From positions 1 through 64,000 of the forward strand of contig NZ_JALPTB010000015.1 in NCBI RefSeq assembly GCF_023218075.1: a stretch of DNA of 64,000 nucleotides, read 5' to 3'. The notes beneath the pieces were generated by a model that saw nothing but the letters and a program-made list of their open reading frames with translations, had not been told where the DNA came from and made no database searches. Origin of the DNA: Rhodococcus sp. HM1 (GTDB taxonomy: Bacteria > Actinomycetota > Actinomycetes > Mycobacteriales > Mycobacteriaceae). The translations under genes were made by a program, and so were the position numbers. Below, one piece after another: positions 1-8,458 of the stretch. Within the stretch, counting starts at the first letter, position 1. Every line of letters begins with the position of its first letter.

Positions 1-2
1 CC

Positions 3-938
3 CGGGCACCGGTCGACGACGAACTCGACCGCATCGAGACCGCCATCGGAGCCGACCCCGCGCACTGGGCCCGCCCCGGCGGCGCCAGCGACGAACGCAT
101 CCTCTACGCCCTCCTCGCGCTTGCCCGCACCGCGCGCACCCGCGTCCTGGACATCGACTGCCGCCGACTCGCCCAGGCCGCGGCCGTCGACGCCTCCACC
201 GTCTCCCGGCGGCTGCGGGTGCTGGCTCACGAGTCCTGGGTGCGGTGTGTCCGAGCCGGCAGCGGAACCCGTGCCGCCACCTGGCAACTCGAACTTCCCG
301 AACTGGTGGTATCGCTACCGGTTGCAACACAAGGGGAACCCGCCCCCGCTCCGGGGCACCCCTCTGCCTTACTGGACCACCACACGCACGATCTCTGGGC
401 GAACCGGTCCGGGCTGGGTGGGGCAGCTGCTCGTATCCACTGGGCTGCGATTTCGGAAAAACCCATTATTTCCGGAGCGGGCAGAAATTCGATTGAGGTG
501 GCTGCCCTGACGGGGTACAGCCTCGTCACTGTCACTCGTACCCTGTCTATCCTCGCCCGATTGGGCGTGCCCACCGAGGCGCGAGCCGATATCCCCTCTC
601 TCCGAGAGAAACTCGATGACGCGGCTGATCGTGTCGGAGCCGCCGGTGTCGGAGCACAGCGGGTCCGACGTCATCTTTTCGATCGGGAGCTGCACCGTTG
701 GTGGCTCGAAGAGCAGGAATGGCGCTGCCGACGCGGGAAGAAGACCGGCGTACGCCGCACGGTTTCCCTGACCATCGCCCTGCCCATCGACGCGCCCGCT
801 CGGCTGCGGTACGGCCGATTTCCGGTGACCGATACCGGCCGCGCCGACTATCGTGCGGCGCGAGCCGTGGTGACCCGCTTATTCTCCCTGGTCGGGACTC
901 CCCCAACGGAGTCAGGTCAATGCAATGAGGCGGCTTGA
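3..938 (+). CDS. Winged-helix plasmid protein, C-terminal part (5' end outside window)
   Basis: The reading frame is open from the window edge to a TGA at 938, so the N-terminus is missing. The visible 311 residues begin with an acidic linker, then a segment (about residues 30-80) that reads as a winged helix: a helix-rich run followed by QAAAVDASTVSRRLRVL, a typical recognition helix. A second helix-turn-helix-like segment (VAALTGYSLVTVTRTLSIL) lies further in. Proteins of this kind sit near replication and partition genes of actinobacterial plasmids, and parA is 1.6 kb downstream, so a replication or primase-associated role is possible. I do not recognise the family with certainty and no catalytic motif is visible. 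An internal ATG at 219 exists, but coding continuity upstream argues against it as the real start. Confidence 0.6.
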   Translation, partial: RAPVDDELDRIETAIGADPAHWARPGGASDERILYALLALARTARTRVLDIDCRRLAQAAAVDASTVSRRLRVLAHESWVRCVRAGSGTRAATWQLELPELVVSLPVATQGEPAPAPGHPSALLDHHTHDLWANRSGLGGAAARIHWAAISEKPIISGAGRNSIEVAALTGYSLVTVTRTLSILARLGVPTEARADIPSLREKLDDAADRVGAAGVGAQRVRRHLFDRELHRWWLEEQEWRCRRGKKTGVRRTVSLTIALPIDAPARLRYGRFPVTDTGRADYRAARAVVTRLFSLVGTPPTESGQCNEAA

Positions 939-1309
939 ACACCCTCAGGCATCTACTTCGTGAGATCGGTACGAGTCCACTTCGGCGATCTGAGCGAGGA
1001 TGAGCGCAGCCGAGGCCCGCGATTCCACGATTGGAACGATCGCAGGCCCAGTTACGGATTGCCAAGCCGCAGATCGCGCCGGTGACTTGCGAGGACGGTG
1101 GCCGCCGCGCAATTACAAACTACGTGCCGGTGCGCCGCCCCGACCTGGTGGCGTGAACAGGGCAAGGACCCCCGACCGCGGGAGGGGGTGACCGATGCAC
1201 CGCGCAAGGCGGTGACACACGAAGCAAGAGGTCGTTGCAGCGATGAGTCTGCCCCACGCCCGCAGTTTATCTCTGCGACCGAGACATCCCACTTCATTGG
1301 GAGCCGAGC
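939..1309. other. Non-coding stretch before the decayed RibD-like gene
   Basis: No reading frame here has protein-like composition or a convincing ribosome-binding site. The stretch follows the winged-helix gene and leads into the frameshifted gene at 1310, so it is probably the untranscribed or decayed leader of that gene. No repeat or clear terminator was found. Confidence 0.4.
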
Positions 1310-1803
1310 CATGGGCCTGATCCACTGTTCGTTACCCTCGACCTCGTCGGGCAAACGCCCGGCGGCCCCGACGAAGACGGAGTGGACTTCCCGTTCGGCG
1401 GCCGGCAGGCACCCCTGCTCGTCGAGACCACGGGCGCGCAGATCACTGCCGGCTACCAGAGCACCGACTCCCTGCTGCTCGGTCTGCGGACCTACGACAT
1501 CTTCGCCGCCTGTTGGCCGTACCAGGACAGCCGGCGAGGACGACGAGATCGCCACACTCTTTAACAGCGTCCCCGAGTACGTGGCCTCCCGCGGCCGGCC
1601 AGACCTCTCCTGGTCCGGCTCCGCGCAGCTGTCCAGATCTCGTCGGCGCGGTGCGCGAGATCCGGGACCGGTACGAGCACATCAAGGGCGTCGGGAGCCT
1701 GAGCCTGGTTCAGCCGCTCCTGCGCGAGAAACTCTTCGACCGTCTCGACCTCTGGGTGCATCCGATCGTGCTCGGTGTTGGGAAGAAAATGCGCGGCCGC
1801 TAG
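1310..1803 (+). pseudogene. RibD C-terminal/dihydrofolate-reductase-fold gene, frameshifted
   Basis: Three successive frames carry pieces of one dihydrofolate-reductase-family protein of the RibD C-terminal type. These are DGVDFPFGGRQAPLLVE and DSLLLGLRTYDIFAA (frame of 1382), then DDEIATLFNSVPEYVASR (frame of 1536), then HIKGVGSLSLVQPLL and FDRLDLWVHPIVLGVGKKM (frame of 1678). At least two frameshifts, near 1528 and 1635, break it. The C-terminus stops abruptly after GVGKKM, where the GCATGC array begins, so the gene was also cut at its 3' end. Such proteins are NADPH-dependent reductases of unknown substrate. It is not functional as read. Confidence 0.7.
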
Positions 1804-1819
1804 AAGCATGCACGGCACG

Positions 1820-2145
1820 GCATGCAACGCATGCCGTGCATAGGGATTCATCCGTTGCATGTGACGCATGCAAGCCGCGCTCTGCATGCAAACGATGCGC
1901 TGCATGCAAGGGATGCACTCCCATGCGAGCAAGCTCTCCAGGCAGTGCAGGCGAGCACTGCGGTCTTGTGATGCGTTGCATGCATGCCTCGCACGCAGAG
2001 CGAGGCATGCATGCAGTGCACGCCTTGCGTGTGACGCGAAGTTTGCATAACGTGCGGCGTGTGCACGAGGCGCATGCCGTGTTGCACGTGCAAACTGTGC
2101 AAGGCACGTCTGCACCGCACGACGTGCATGACACGCACTTCTTGC
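1820..2145. repeat. GCATGC array, copy 1 (probable plasmid centromere or origin site)
   Basis: This 326-bp block is repeated at 2214-2539 with a single base difference (G at 2004, T at 2398). Each copy holds ten GCATGC hexamers plus many TGCA tetramers and short inverted repeats such as TGCATGCATG. The block lies immediately upstream of parA. Iterated palindromic hexamers in that position are typical of plasmid partition (parS-like) or iteron sites, so I infer that it binds the small ParB-like protein or a replication protein. Long open frames across it are by-products of its repetitive composition. Confidence 0.75.
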
Positions 2146-2213
2146 CCCCTTTCGCTGTACCGGATCGCGCCCTCGTGGACTCGCATGCATGCGGTGCGTG
2201 CGCGGCGGTGAAA

Positions 2214-2539
2214 GCATGCAACGCATGCCGTGCATAGGGATTCATCCGTTGCATGTGACGCATGCAAGCCGCGCTCTGCATGCAAACGATGCGCTGCATG
2301 CAAGGGATGCACTCCCATGCGAGCAAGCTCTCCAGGCAGTGCAGGCGAGCACTGCGGTCTTGTGATGCGTTGCATGCATGCCTCGCACGCAGAGCGATGC
2401 ATGCATGCAGTGCACGCCTTGCGTGTGACGCGAAGTTTGCATAACGTGCGGCGTGTGCACGAGGCGCATGCCGTGTTGCACGTGCAAACTGTGCAAGGCA
2501 CGTCTGCACCGCACGACGTGCATGACACGCACTTCTTGC
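2214..2539. repeat. GCATGC array, copy 2, ending 19 bp before parA
   Basis: This is the direct repeat of 1820-2145, separated from copy 1 by 68 bp that also contain two overlapping GCATGC hexamers (around 2183). It ends just upstream of the parA start, so the parA promoter must lie within or at the edge of it. That would allow autoregulation by whatever binds the hexamers. The near-identity of the two copies implies a recent duplication or active gene conversion. Confidence 0.75.
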
Positions 2540-2558
2540 ACTGACCGAAAGGCTTGCA

Positions 2559-3341
2559 ATGCAACCGCGCAAGATCGCTATCGCCAACCAGAAAGGCGGC
2601 GTAGGGAAGACCGCAACGGCCCTCGGGCTCGCAAGTGCGGTGTCCGCCAAAGGTGGCAAAGTCCTGATCATCGACGCAGACTCGCAGGGCAACGCAACCA
2701 ACGGCCTTGGCGTCACCGTCGATGCAGGCATGCTCACCACCTATCACCTGATGAACCGCACGGCGGAAGGAAGTGCCGCGGACGCCGTGGTTGCAACAGA
2801 GTGGGAAGGCGTCGACCTCATCCCGGCAGACGAAGAACTAGGCAAGATCGAATCGGACGGATCGAACGATCTCGTGTTCCGCCTGGACGTCGCCTTCGAG
2901 GGTCTGGATCTAAGCCCCTACGACATCGTTCTGTTCGACTGCGCGCCCAGTCTCGGCAAAGTGCTGTTCGCGGTCCTTATCGCCGCGGACGGGGTAGTGG
3001 CCGTCACCGAGCCAACAATCGACAGCGTGCAAGGCGTTGAGAAACTCGACGAAACCATCCGCACCGTCCGCAAACGCGCAAACCCGAAGCTGGCTTTCGA
3101 CAAGGTAGTCCTCAGTAGGCGCCGCAACACCGGGGAGCATATCTTTCGTGAGCAGGAACTTCGGGACAGCTACGGCGATCTCGTCGCTCGCACGATCATC
3201 CCGGAGTTGGCGGCCCGCCAGGACGCCCACAGCCTCCGTCAGCCCATCCATCAGTTCCGTGGCGGACGCGCTCTTTCCCTCCAGACCGCATACAGCGATC
3301 TCCTTACCGAACTCGCGATTCTTTCCGGAGGCACACAGTGA
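2559..3341 (+). CDS. parA: ParA-family partition ATPase
   Basis: This is a 260-residue P-loop ATPase that drives segregation of plasmid copies. The deviant Walker A KGGVGKT lies at residues 12-18, the A' motif (LIIDADSQGN) near 40-49, and the Walker B-like VLFDCAPSLG near 127. There is no N-terminal helix-turn-helix, so it resembles the short type Ib ParA proteins that work with a small ribbon-helix-helix partner and a repeat-array centromere. That is what surrounds it: GCATGC arrays upstream and a 101-residue gene overlapping its stop codon. The start ATG follows an AAAGG ribosome-binding site. Confidence 0.92.
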   Translation: MQPRKIAIANQKGGVGKTATALGLASAVSAKGGKVLIIDADSQGNATNGLGVTVDAGMLTTYHLMNRTAEGSAADAVVATEWEGVDLIPADEELGKIESDGSNDLVFRLDVAFEGLDLSPYDIVLFDCAPSLGKVLFAVLIAADGVVAVTEPTIDSVQGVEKLDETIRTVRKRANPKLAFDKVVLSRRRNTGEHIFREQELRDSYGDLVARTIIPELAARQDAHSLRQPIHQFRGGRALSLQTAYSDLLTELAILSGGTQ

Positions 3342-3643
3342 CGGCTCAACGGCAACCGGCGATCCGCAAGACTCACCCGGCCGAAGACCTGCCGGAGCGG
3401 CCACTCCGGTCAGATGTTGCACCCATTCCATCTCCCGCGGTGCCGGCGTCGACCGTCATAGCGGGGGAGCAGGGACCAGAAGGTCTCACCATGACTCACA
3501 ACACGCGGATCCGGCCCAGCCTCAAAGCGCGGCTTCGCAGGGGAGTGGACAAGCTCCGCTACGAAACCGGGGATCGGACAATCAGCGAGGCGTCGCTTAC
3601 CGACAAGGCCCTTGAGGAATACCTCGACAAGCACGGACTGTGA
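3338..3643 (+). CDS. Small ParB-like centromere-binding protein
   Basis: The GTG start overlaps the parA stop (GTGA), so the two are translationally coupled. The 101-residue product has a disordered, proline-rich N-terminal half. Its C-terminal half (from about residue 52) is basic and helical, with RIRPSLKARLRRGVDKL followed by ISEASLTDKALEEYLDK, which reads as a ribbon-helix-helix DNA-binding domain. Partners of type Ib ParA proteins have this size and build. I infer that it binds the GCATGC repeats on either side of parA and represses the parAB promoter. An internal ATG at 3491, preceded by a GGGGGAG-rich stretch, could give a shorter form starting MTHNTRIRP. Confidence 0.75.
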   Translation: MTAQRQPAIRKTHPAEDLPERPLRSDVAPIPSPAVPASTVIAGEQGPEGLTMTHNTRIRPSLKARLRRGVDKLRYETGDRTISEASLTDKALEEYLDKHGL

Positions 3644-3649
3644 CCATTG

Positions 3650-3680
3650 CATGCACGCTTTGCATGCCTTGCATGCAGTG
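3650..3680. repeat. Third GCATGC cluster, downstream of parAB
   Basis: Three GCATGC hexamers spaced about 11 bp apart lie 7 bp after the parB-like stop codon. They match the units of the big arrays upstream of parA, so the partition genes are bracketed by the same motif. This may be an additional binding site or a site controlling the next gene. Confidence 0.6.
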
Positions 3681-3777
3681 CGTTGAACGCATGGCTAAGT
3701 GCACTGCAGTCAAGCTGGTTTGCGCTGCCTCCAAGACCCGACCGCAACGGCACTCTTAAAGGAAGAACAACTTCGCC

Positions 3778-4848
3778 ATGAAGGACGATCTCGTGCAGAG
3801 TGCACGCCGCCGATTGCACTCGAAGACCACGGCCCTGGGTGCTGTTGCAGCGATGACGCTGGTGCTTGCAGCGCTGGCGTTCACCTTGTCGTTCGATGCG
3901 TTGCGTCAGCTCACCTTGGAAATCGGCGTGCGCCCGGAACTGGCCTGGATGGCGCCGGTGGCACTCGATGTTGCACAGGCGGCCGCCGCCCTGGCTCTCG
4001 TTGCGTTGGGGACCGACGACGAGTTCCGCGGTGCCCGTTTGTACTGCAAGGCCCTGGCCACGGGCACGGTCCTGCTCAGCGTGGCCGGCAACGGCTACCA
4101 CGCCTTCCGTCTGGCCGGGCAGCGGCACGCGCAGGCCGCGGCCGGTGTCGATGTCGGGTACCAGCCGCAACCGGCTGCCATGGCCGCCTGCATTGCGATG
4201 ATCGTGCCGCTGCTGTTCCTGGCCCTGTTGCATCTGTTCACCACGATCGTGCGGGCGCTGGCCGTCGAACGCGGCCGCTACAACGAGGCGGTGCACGACG
4301 CGCACCTGATGACCCCCCAGGAGCAGCCCGCGAGCACACCCGAGGCATCGGAGGTGCACGACTCTGCAGAGGATGCACCCGTCGGGCACGACGTGCATTA
4401 CCCCGGTGCACGCGTGCACACCGATGCCTCCGCCGTTGCCGCCGAGCCTGCAACGGTGCAGCCGCAAGGCACCGGGCGCCACGGCGAGGATGCATCGGGG
4501 GAGGCCGTCGTGCAGGCCCCGGCTCCTGTCGATGCACCGCCCGAGCCGAACCTTGCGCCGACGTTCGGTGGCTATCGGCAGACGGTCGAGGGCCTGCGCG
4601 AGTTCCTGGCCGGGTGCACGCTGCGCAGTGAAGAGAAGGAGGTCGCGGCGATCCTGCTGGACCGCCCGCAGCTGACCTATGCGCAGGTGGCCACCGAGCT
4701 GGAGGACACCCCGTCCCCGTCGACGGTGTGCCGGCGCTGGCAGCGCTTCAAGAACGCCGCCTACGCCGAAGGCTTCGAAATCCCGCCGGTGGTGCCGCTT
4801 CCGCTCGACGCAGTCACTCCCCGCGAGGAGCAGTTGGTGCCAGTGTGA
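3778..4848 (+). CDS. DUF2637/SpdB-like membrane protein with C-terminal helix-turn-helix-like segment
   Basis: This is a 356-residue protein whose first 160 residues form four membrane segments (about 20-42, 55-80, 87-108 and 134-160), as in the DUF2637 family and the TraSpdB/SpdB spread proteins of actinomycete conjugative plasmids. These act in the membrane during intramycelial or intercellular plasmid spread. After a low-complexity Ala/Glu/His linker (about 175-265), the C-terminus contains LTYAQVATELEDTPSPSTVC and a basic tail that reads as a small helix-turn-helix. The gene follows parAB after 134 bp, with ribosome-binding site AGGAAG. The linker DNA is enriched in TGCA tetramers, like the nearby partition arrays. 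Confidence 0.78.
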   Translation: MKDDLVQSARRRLHSKTTALGAVAAMTLVLAALAFTLSFDALRQLTLEIGVRPELAWMAPVALDVAQAAAALALVALGTDDEFRGARLYCKALATGTVLLSVAGNGYHAFRLAGQRHAQAAAGVDVGYQPQPAAMAACIAMIVPLLFLALLHLFTTIVRALAVERGRYNEAVHDAHLMTPQEQPASTPEASEVHDSAEDAPVGHDVHYPGARVHTDASAVAAEPATVQPQGTGRHGEDASGEAVVQAPAPVDAPPEPNLAPTFGGYRQTVEGLREFLAGCTLRSEEKEVAAILLDRPQLTYAQVATELEDTPSPSTVCRRWQRFKNAAYAEGFEIPPVVPLPLDAVTPREEQLVPV

Positions 4849-5016
4849 CCAGACTCCACCCGGGGTTGCACGCCAGGCCGTGCGGGTAGGTGCCCGGAGC
4901 ACCGAACGAACCGTGGGCCGTGGCCCGGCGAGGCGGGTGGAGAACGCAATGACGCCCGGACGGCGCTTCCCCCGCCGTCCGGGCGTCGAGTCCTACTCTA
5001 ACAGAGCTGTTCGAAC
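4849..5016. other. Short intergenic region, nothing assigned
   Basis: GC-rich spacer between the SpdB-like gene and the small zinc-ribbon-like gene. I see no strong promoter or hairpin terminator. Confidence 0.3.
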
Positions 5017-5259
5017 ATGTGTTCCCATGGGTGGGGAAGTGGTGCGACCATCATGTGTGTGGCTCTGCAGGAGCGAGCGCCGACGATCTGCCCCGTCGGC
5101 CATCGCCTGATCCCGAACTGGGTTCTGGTCGGCTGGATCCCGTGCGACTGCACTCTCGGCGCCGGCGGTCACCGTACCTGGACGTGCGGCATCTGCGAGG
5201 TCACCATCGGCTCGCCGCCCCATGTCGGCCCGCCGCGGCCGGGAGTGCGGTGGTCCTGA
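5017..5259 (+). CDS. Small zinc-ribbon-like protein, unknown function
   Basis: This 80-residue product has closely spaced metal ligands: CPVGH near residues 25-29, then CDC near 43-45, then GGHRTWTCGIC near 50-60. The pattern suggests one zinc site. Tryptophans and a charged middle give it genuine protein character. The first ATG at 5017 has no convincing ribosome-binding site, and the second at 5053 (MCVALQERAP) may be the real start. Function is unknown; it belongs to the run of small plasmid proteins after parAB. Confidence 0.55.
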   Translation: MCSHGWGSGATIMCVALQERAPTICPVGHRLIPNWVLVGWIPCDCTLGAGGHRTWTCGICEVTIGSPPHVGPPRPGVRWS

Positions 5260-5685
5260 GGGAAGGCGAGTGCCCCGGTGCGTTGGGTGCCGGGGCGCTC
5301 ACCGGGCAGCGTACGACGCCGGTCCGACATTCCGTCCCGGCGTGTGAGGCAGCGTTGGTTCCGTGGGGCGTTGGTTCTGTGTATTGTCGCCAGGTCGCGC
5401 ACGGTCCCCTCGGACGTGCGGGGCCCGCGTGCCCCGGCGCTTCACCCCCCGCCGCCGGGGCACCGGCCTACCTGGAGGATGCAGCGCCCCCGGGCGGATG
5501 GTGGCTCGCGGGGACGATGATGCCCGGTCGTGTCGAGCACCCGGGCGGCCATATAGGGCGCCGGCCGGTGTCACGGTGACGGTCCGCTCCCGGGTCCCGT
5601 GGGCATTCCCGAATACGTGGTGCGGGGCGGTTGGGGGAGTGGCCCGCTATCGTTGAGGGTGTCCTGGCGAAGAGTCAGGAAAGTG

Positions 5686-5724
5686 AGGCCGGGAGCCCGC
5701 ACGTTGTGCGTGGTCGCCCGGCCT
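5686..5724 (-). terminator. Hairpin terminator for the minus-strand gene ending at 5735
   Basis: Inverted arms AGGCCGGG (5686-5693) and CCCGGCCT (5717-5724) enclose a loop that itself contains GCGCACAA-type complementary bases. It lies 11 bp downstream of the stop codon of the minus-strand gene. The rest of 5260-5734 is GC-rich with no gene I can support. Confidence 0.55.
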
Positions 5725-5734
5725 TTGCGCTTGT

Positions 5735-6310
5735 CTACCGCACCCGAGCCGCGGTGACCAGCGAGTCGATCGCGCGCCGCAGCTGCCCGTCCGCGGTGTC
5801 GGCGTAGGCGATCAGGTCTGCGGCCCCCAGCAACTCGTGCGCGTGCCGGCGGTCCACCATCGCCCGCACCGTCGTGGGCGCCCCGATGTGGGCGAGGGCG
5901 CCGGTGAGCACCGCGAGATCCTGTTTGTCCTGGGCACAGGATTCGACCAGGATGCGGCGCGCCCCGAGCTCCGTACTGTGTATCGCCACCGCGGCCGGCA
6001 ACCGGCCTGGGACCTGCCGGTGCGGGCGACCGGCGATCGGGGCGGTGAACAGGTGGGCCTGCCGGATCTTCCGGTGCGCGAGTGAAGGCCGCCACGATCC
6101 GCCGCCGCTTCTCCGGGCGCTCGTCGCGGCGGTGCAAGCGGTCGGCGGTTGTGCGGCCTCGAGCGTCCGCATCGTTGTGCGGGCGGGAGCCGGATCCTCG
6201 GAAACCGCCACCACCGCGCAGATCAGATAGTCCTTGGTCTTCGCCTCGTCGACGACGATCTCCCCGGTTGCCCGGCGCACCTTCTTCCTCCGGTATCCGG
6301 CCCACGGCAT
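5735..6310 (-). CDS. Plasmid hypothetical, DUF3800-like, possibly frameshift-damaged
   Basis: The frame gives 191 residues. The N-terminal part (KTKDYLICAVVAVSEDPAPA) and the C-terminal part (ARRILVESCAQDKQDLAVL, then DRRHAHELLGAADLIAYA) read like a small DUF3800-type or RNase-H-like fold with conserved Asp/Glu. Between about 6080 and 6160 the composition collapses, while the neighbouring minus-strand frame shows DRLHRRDERPEKRRRIVAAF, which fits the family better. A pair of compensating frameshifts therefore seems to have scrambled about 25 residues. It may be a pseudogene or carry sequencing errors. It has its own terminator and is transcribed against its neighbours. Confidence 0.5.
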   Translation of the reverse strand: MPWAGYRRKKVRRATGEIVVDEAKTKDYLICAVVAVSEDPAPARTTMRTLEAAQPPTACTAATSARRSGGGSWRPSLAHRKIRQAHLFTAPIAGRPHRQVPGRLPAAVAIHSTELGARRILVESCAQDKQDLAVLTGALAHIGAPTTVRAMVDRRHAHELLGAADLIAYADTADGQLRRAIDSLVTAARVR

Positions 6311-6576
6311 GGTCGCCGATCACCTTCGCCGCTCACCGCGGCCCCCTCCTGCCCACCGCATCCACCGGTGGTCCGCGACCCTGCCCGGTCCGGACGGCTT
6401 CCGCCGAGGCCCGCCGCGCCGTGCCGGTGCTGTCGGCACGGCCCACGCACGACCCCTACCTGGCCGGAGCCTCCTCGGCGCGCCTGCCGGAGAATCCGTG
6501 CCTGCTCGGCTACCGTCGCGGCAGCTCACGAGTTGAGGGGCGAGAGCGCCCCCGGGTCATCGAGGGGGCGCCCGGC

Positions 6577-6759
6577 ATGGAGACCGACGAACAGCTGCAC
6601 CAGTGGGCGTGGCAGCTGCGCCACGACGGCCGCGACTGGAGCGAGGTCGCCACCGAACTCGGCTGCACCGAAGACCTCGCCCGCGCCATGGCCGACCGGC
6701 ACCGCCGCGACATCGAAACCCAGGCTCAGGCCGACCAGTTCTCCCTGTTCGACCTGTAA
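6577..6759 (+). CDS. Small helix-turn-helix protein (60 aa)
   Basis: A compact, well-composed 60-residue protein. LRHDGRDWSEVATELGCTED is a clear helix-turn-helix core and the C-terminus is polar (QADQFSLFDL). Upstream GAGGGGGCGCC supplies a weak ribosome-binding site before the ATG at 6577. It probably regulates a plasmid promoter; its target is unknown. The open frame extends further upstream but loses protein-like composition there. Confidence 0.6.
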   Translation: METDEQLHQWAWQLRHDGRDWSEVATELGCTEDLARAMADRHRRDIETQAQADQFSLFDL

Positions 6760-7782
6760 CCCCCGGCCGGATCGGGCACCCCTGGGGGCGGCCATCGCGG
6801 CGCCCGGCGGGGCCGTAGACGACGTCGGTACGCTCACCGCCGTCCGCAGTGGAACCGGCGTGTACCGCACCGAGGGGACCGGGTCCGCGCCGATCGGAGA
6901 ACCCCGCGAGGACGGCCACTCGCTGCGCGGCGCAGCCCGCACGTGCATCACGCCCAGGTCTTTGGACAAAGATCTCCGGGCTGGTCGGGCCGCCGCGGTG
7001 CCGCCGACCGCTAGCCCAGTCGCCGGTGCGCAGGAACGTAGCTCCGGCATGTTCTTTCGAGGTAGTGGCCGGCGGACCGCTGCCGCCTCGGGCGCCGATT
7101 CGGGCGTTGTAGCGCTATAACGCGGGAGGGCAGGGTGCCATCCCGGTCGTGCGCGCCACTACGGGATACCGGGATCCCCAGCTCCGCTGCGCATTTCCTC
7201 GCAGGGTGCCCGATCGTGCAGTCCGGCCTCTGTCGGCGGAGGCCGCCCCGCCCTGGGTGAACGAGACCTGCCGCCGGGCCGTCACCGATCGGCACACCCC
7301 AGCGGCATCGGCGCAGCGCGGGGGAGAGGGGCGGCCGGCTACGCCGCCGGCACGGCCGCTGCCGCCCACGCCAGAGGGAAAACGGGGGGTGGCCCGGCGG
7401 GGTGCACACGAGCAGCTGCGACCGCGATCCCGCTGCGCGCACCGACGCGCTCCGCCGGCGAGGGTGTCGGCGACATCGGGCGCGGTCCTCGGTGCGCCTG
7501 CGGCGCACACCGAATCGAGCTCCGCTGCGCTCCGCCCTGCACAAAGACCCTGATTTGCCCTTCTGGCCTTCCGATTTTGACCGGCGGTCCGCTGCGCGCA
7601 ACCCCTGGGCGCTACGCGGCCTGACGGCCCGGAAAATTCTCTTCTCCGCTGCGCTCCGGCGAGATTTTTCCGTCCCAGAAGTTGCACTCCACGGCCCTCA
7701 TGCCGGTCCAAATTCTCCCTGCCAGAAGGGCAAAAGAACAGGCGGACCCGCGCCGGTTCTCACCTCCAGCAGGAAGGTCGCC
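6760..7782. other. Kilobase without a supported gene, containing five CCGCTGCGC repeats
   Basis: Open frames here have the skewed Arg/Pro/Ala composition of out-of-frame GC-rich DNA. The visible structure is a 9-mer, CCGCTGCGC, at 7184, 7430, 7522, 7589 and 7646, all in the same orientation, within 470 bp. The last copies lie 130-200 bp upstream of the next gene. The repeat could be a protein-binding site or a replication-linked repeat. Nothing else stands out. Confidence 0.4.
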
Positions 7783-8304
7783 ATGACCCCGTCGCAGACC
7801 CCGAGCTTTCCGAGCTTGACCACCCGCACCACCATCCTGATCGCCGGAGCCTCGCAGGAGGTGCGGCTGGATGTGACCAGCGCCCTGACCGCAGCCGCGG
7901 CGGTGTTCGCCACCATCGGCGCGGTGCGGATGGTCTTCACCGACCCGGCGGTCGCCCGGGGCCTGGTTGCGGTGCTGCGCCGCCCCGCCACCGGCGGGTT
8001 TCTTATGGCACTGCCCGAGCAGTTCCTGCTGCGCCCGGACCGCTTCACGACCGACGAGCATCTGGTGACGGTGAACTGGTCCCAGGTCCCCACCTCCAAA
8101 GTCACCGCCGGTGGAGCGTTCGATTCGCAGCGTCGCCGTCACGTCCACTGGGTCGACGTCGAGGCCGGTCCGCTGACCTTCCGGTTCTTCGACAAAGCCG
8201 GACACACCGCGTTCGTCGCCGAGCTGGCCCGCACGGTGCAGGTGGCCCGGTCGGTGCTGCTCCCGGCCGACGAGAAGGCCCTCGCCCAGGGCGGTGGCCG
8301 CTGA
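7783..8304 (+). CDS. Conserved plasmid protein, unknown function (173 aa)
   Basis: The ATG at 7783 follows AGGAAGG at 7771, which fixes the start. The 173-residue product has balanced composition, alternating hydrophobic strands (TILIAGASQEVRLDVTS, HVHWVDVEAGPLTFRFF) and a helical C-terminus ending in a Gly/Arg tail. No signal peptide, membrane segment or catalytic motif was seen. It sits with the next small gene in the same orientation, 154 bp apart, suggesting a plasmid-maintenance or transfer operon. Function not recognised. Confidence 0.65.
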   Translation: MTPSQTPSFPSLTTRTTILIAGASQEVRLDVTSALTAAAAVFATIGAVRMVFTDPAVARGLVAVLRRPATGGFLMALPEQFLLRPDRFTTDEHLVTVNWSQVPTSKVTAGGAFDSQRRRHVHWVDVEAGPLTFRFFDKAGHTAFVAELARTVQVARSVLLPADEKALAQGGGR

Positions 8305-8458
8305 CCCCTCCAGCGAATTGTCCACAGTGAGTTGTCCACAGTAGGGCCGGTTCTCCACAGAACCGGCCCTACCGCCTGTGTGCGCCCCGGTCGCGGCCGG
8401 GGCGGCCGGGCACACTGGCGTGCACCGAAGCAGTACCGACCAGAAGGAGGACGCGCTC

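Noticed and set aside
1820-2539. CRISPR array
   Set aside because: There is no regular repeat-spacer alternation; the units are dispersed 6-bp palindromes within one long duplicated block, and no cas genes are present.
1561-2747. Long open frames on both strands through the GCATGC arrays
   Set aside because: They encode repetitive Cys/His/Ala/Arg strings created by the GCATGC repeats, lack ribosome-binding sites and are duplicated only because the DNA is duplicated.
7011-7711. Minus-strand frames in the CCGCTGCGC region
   Set aside because: Low-complexity Arg/Ala/Gly product with no ribosome-binding site or family resemblance; treated as non-coding.
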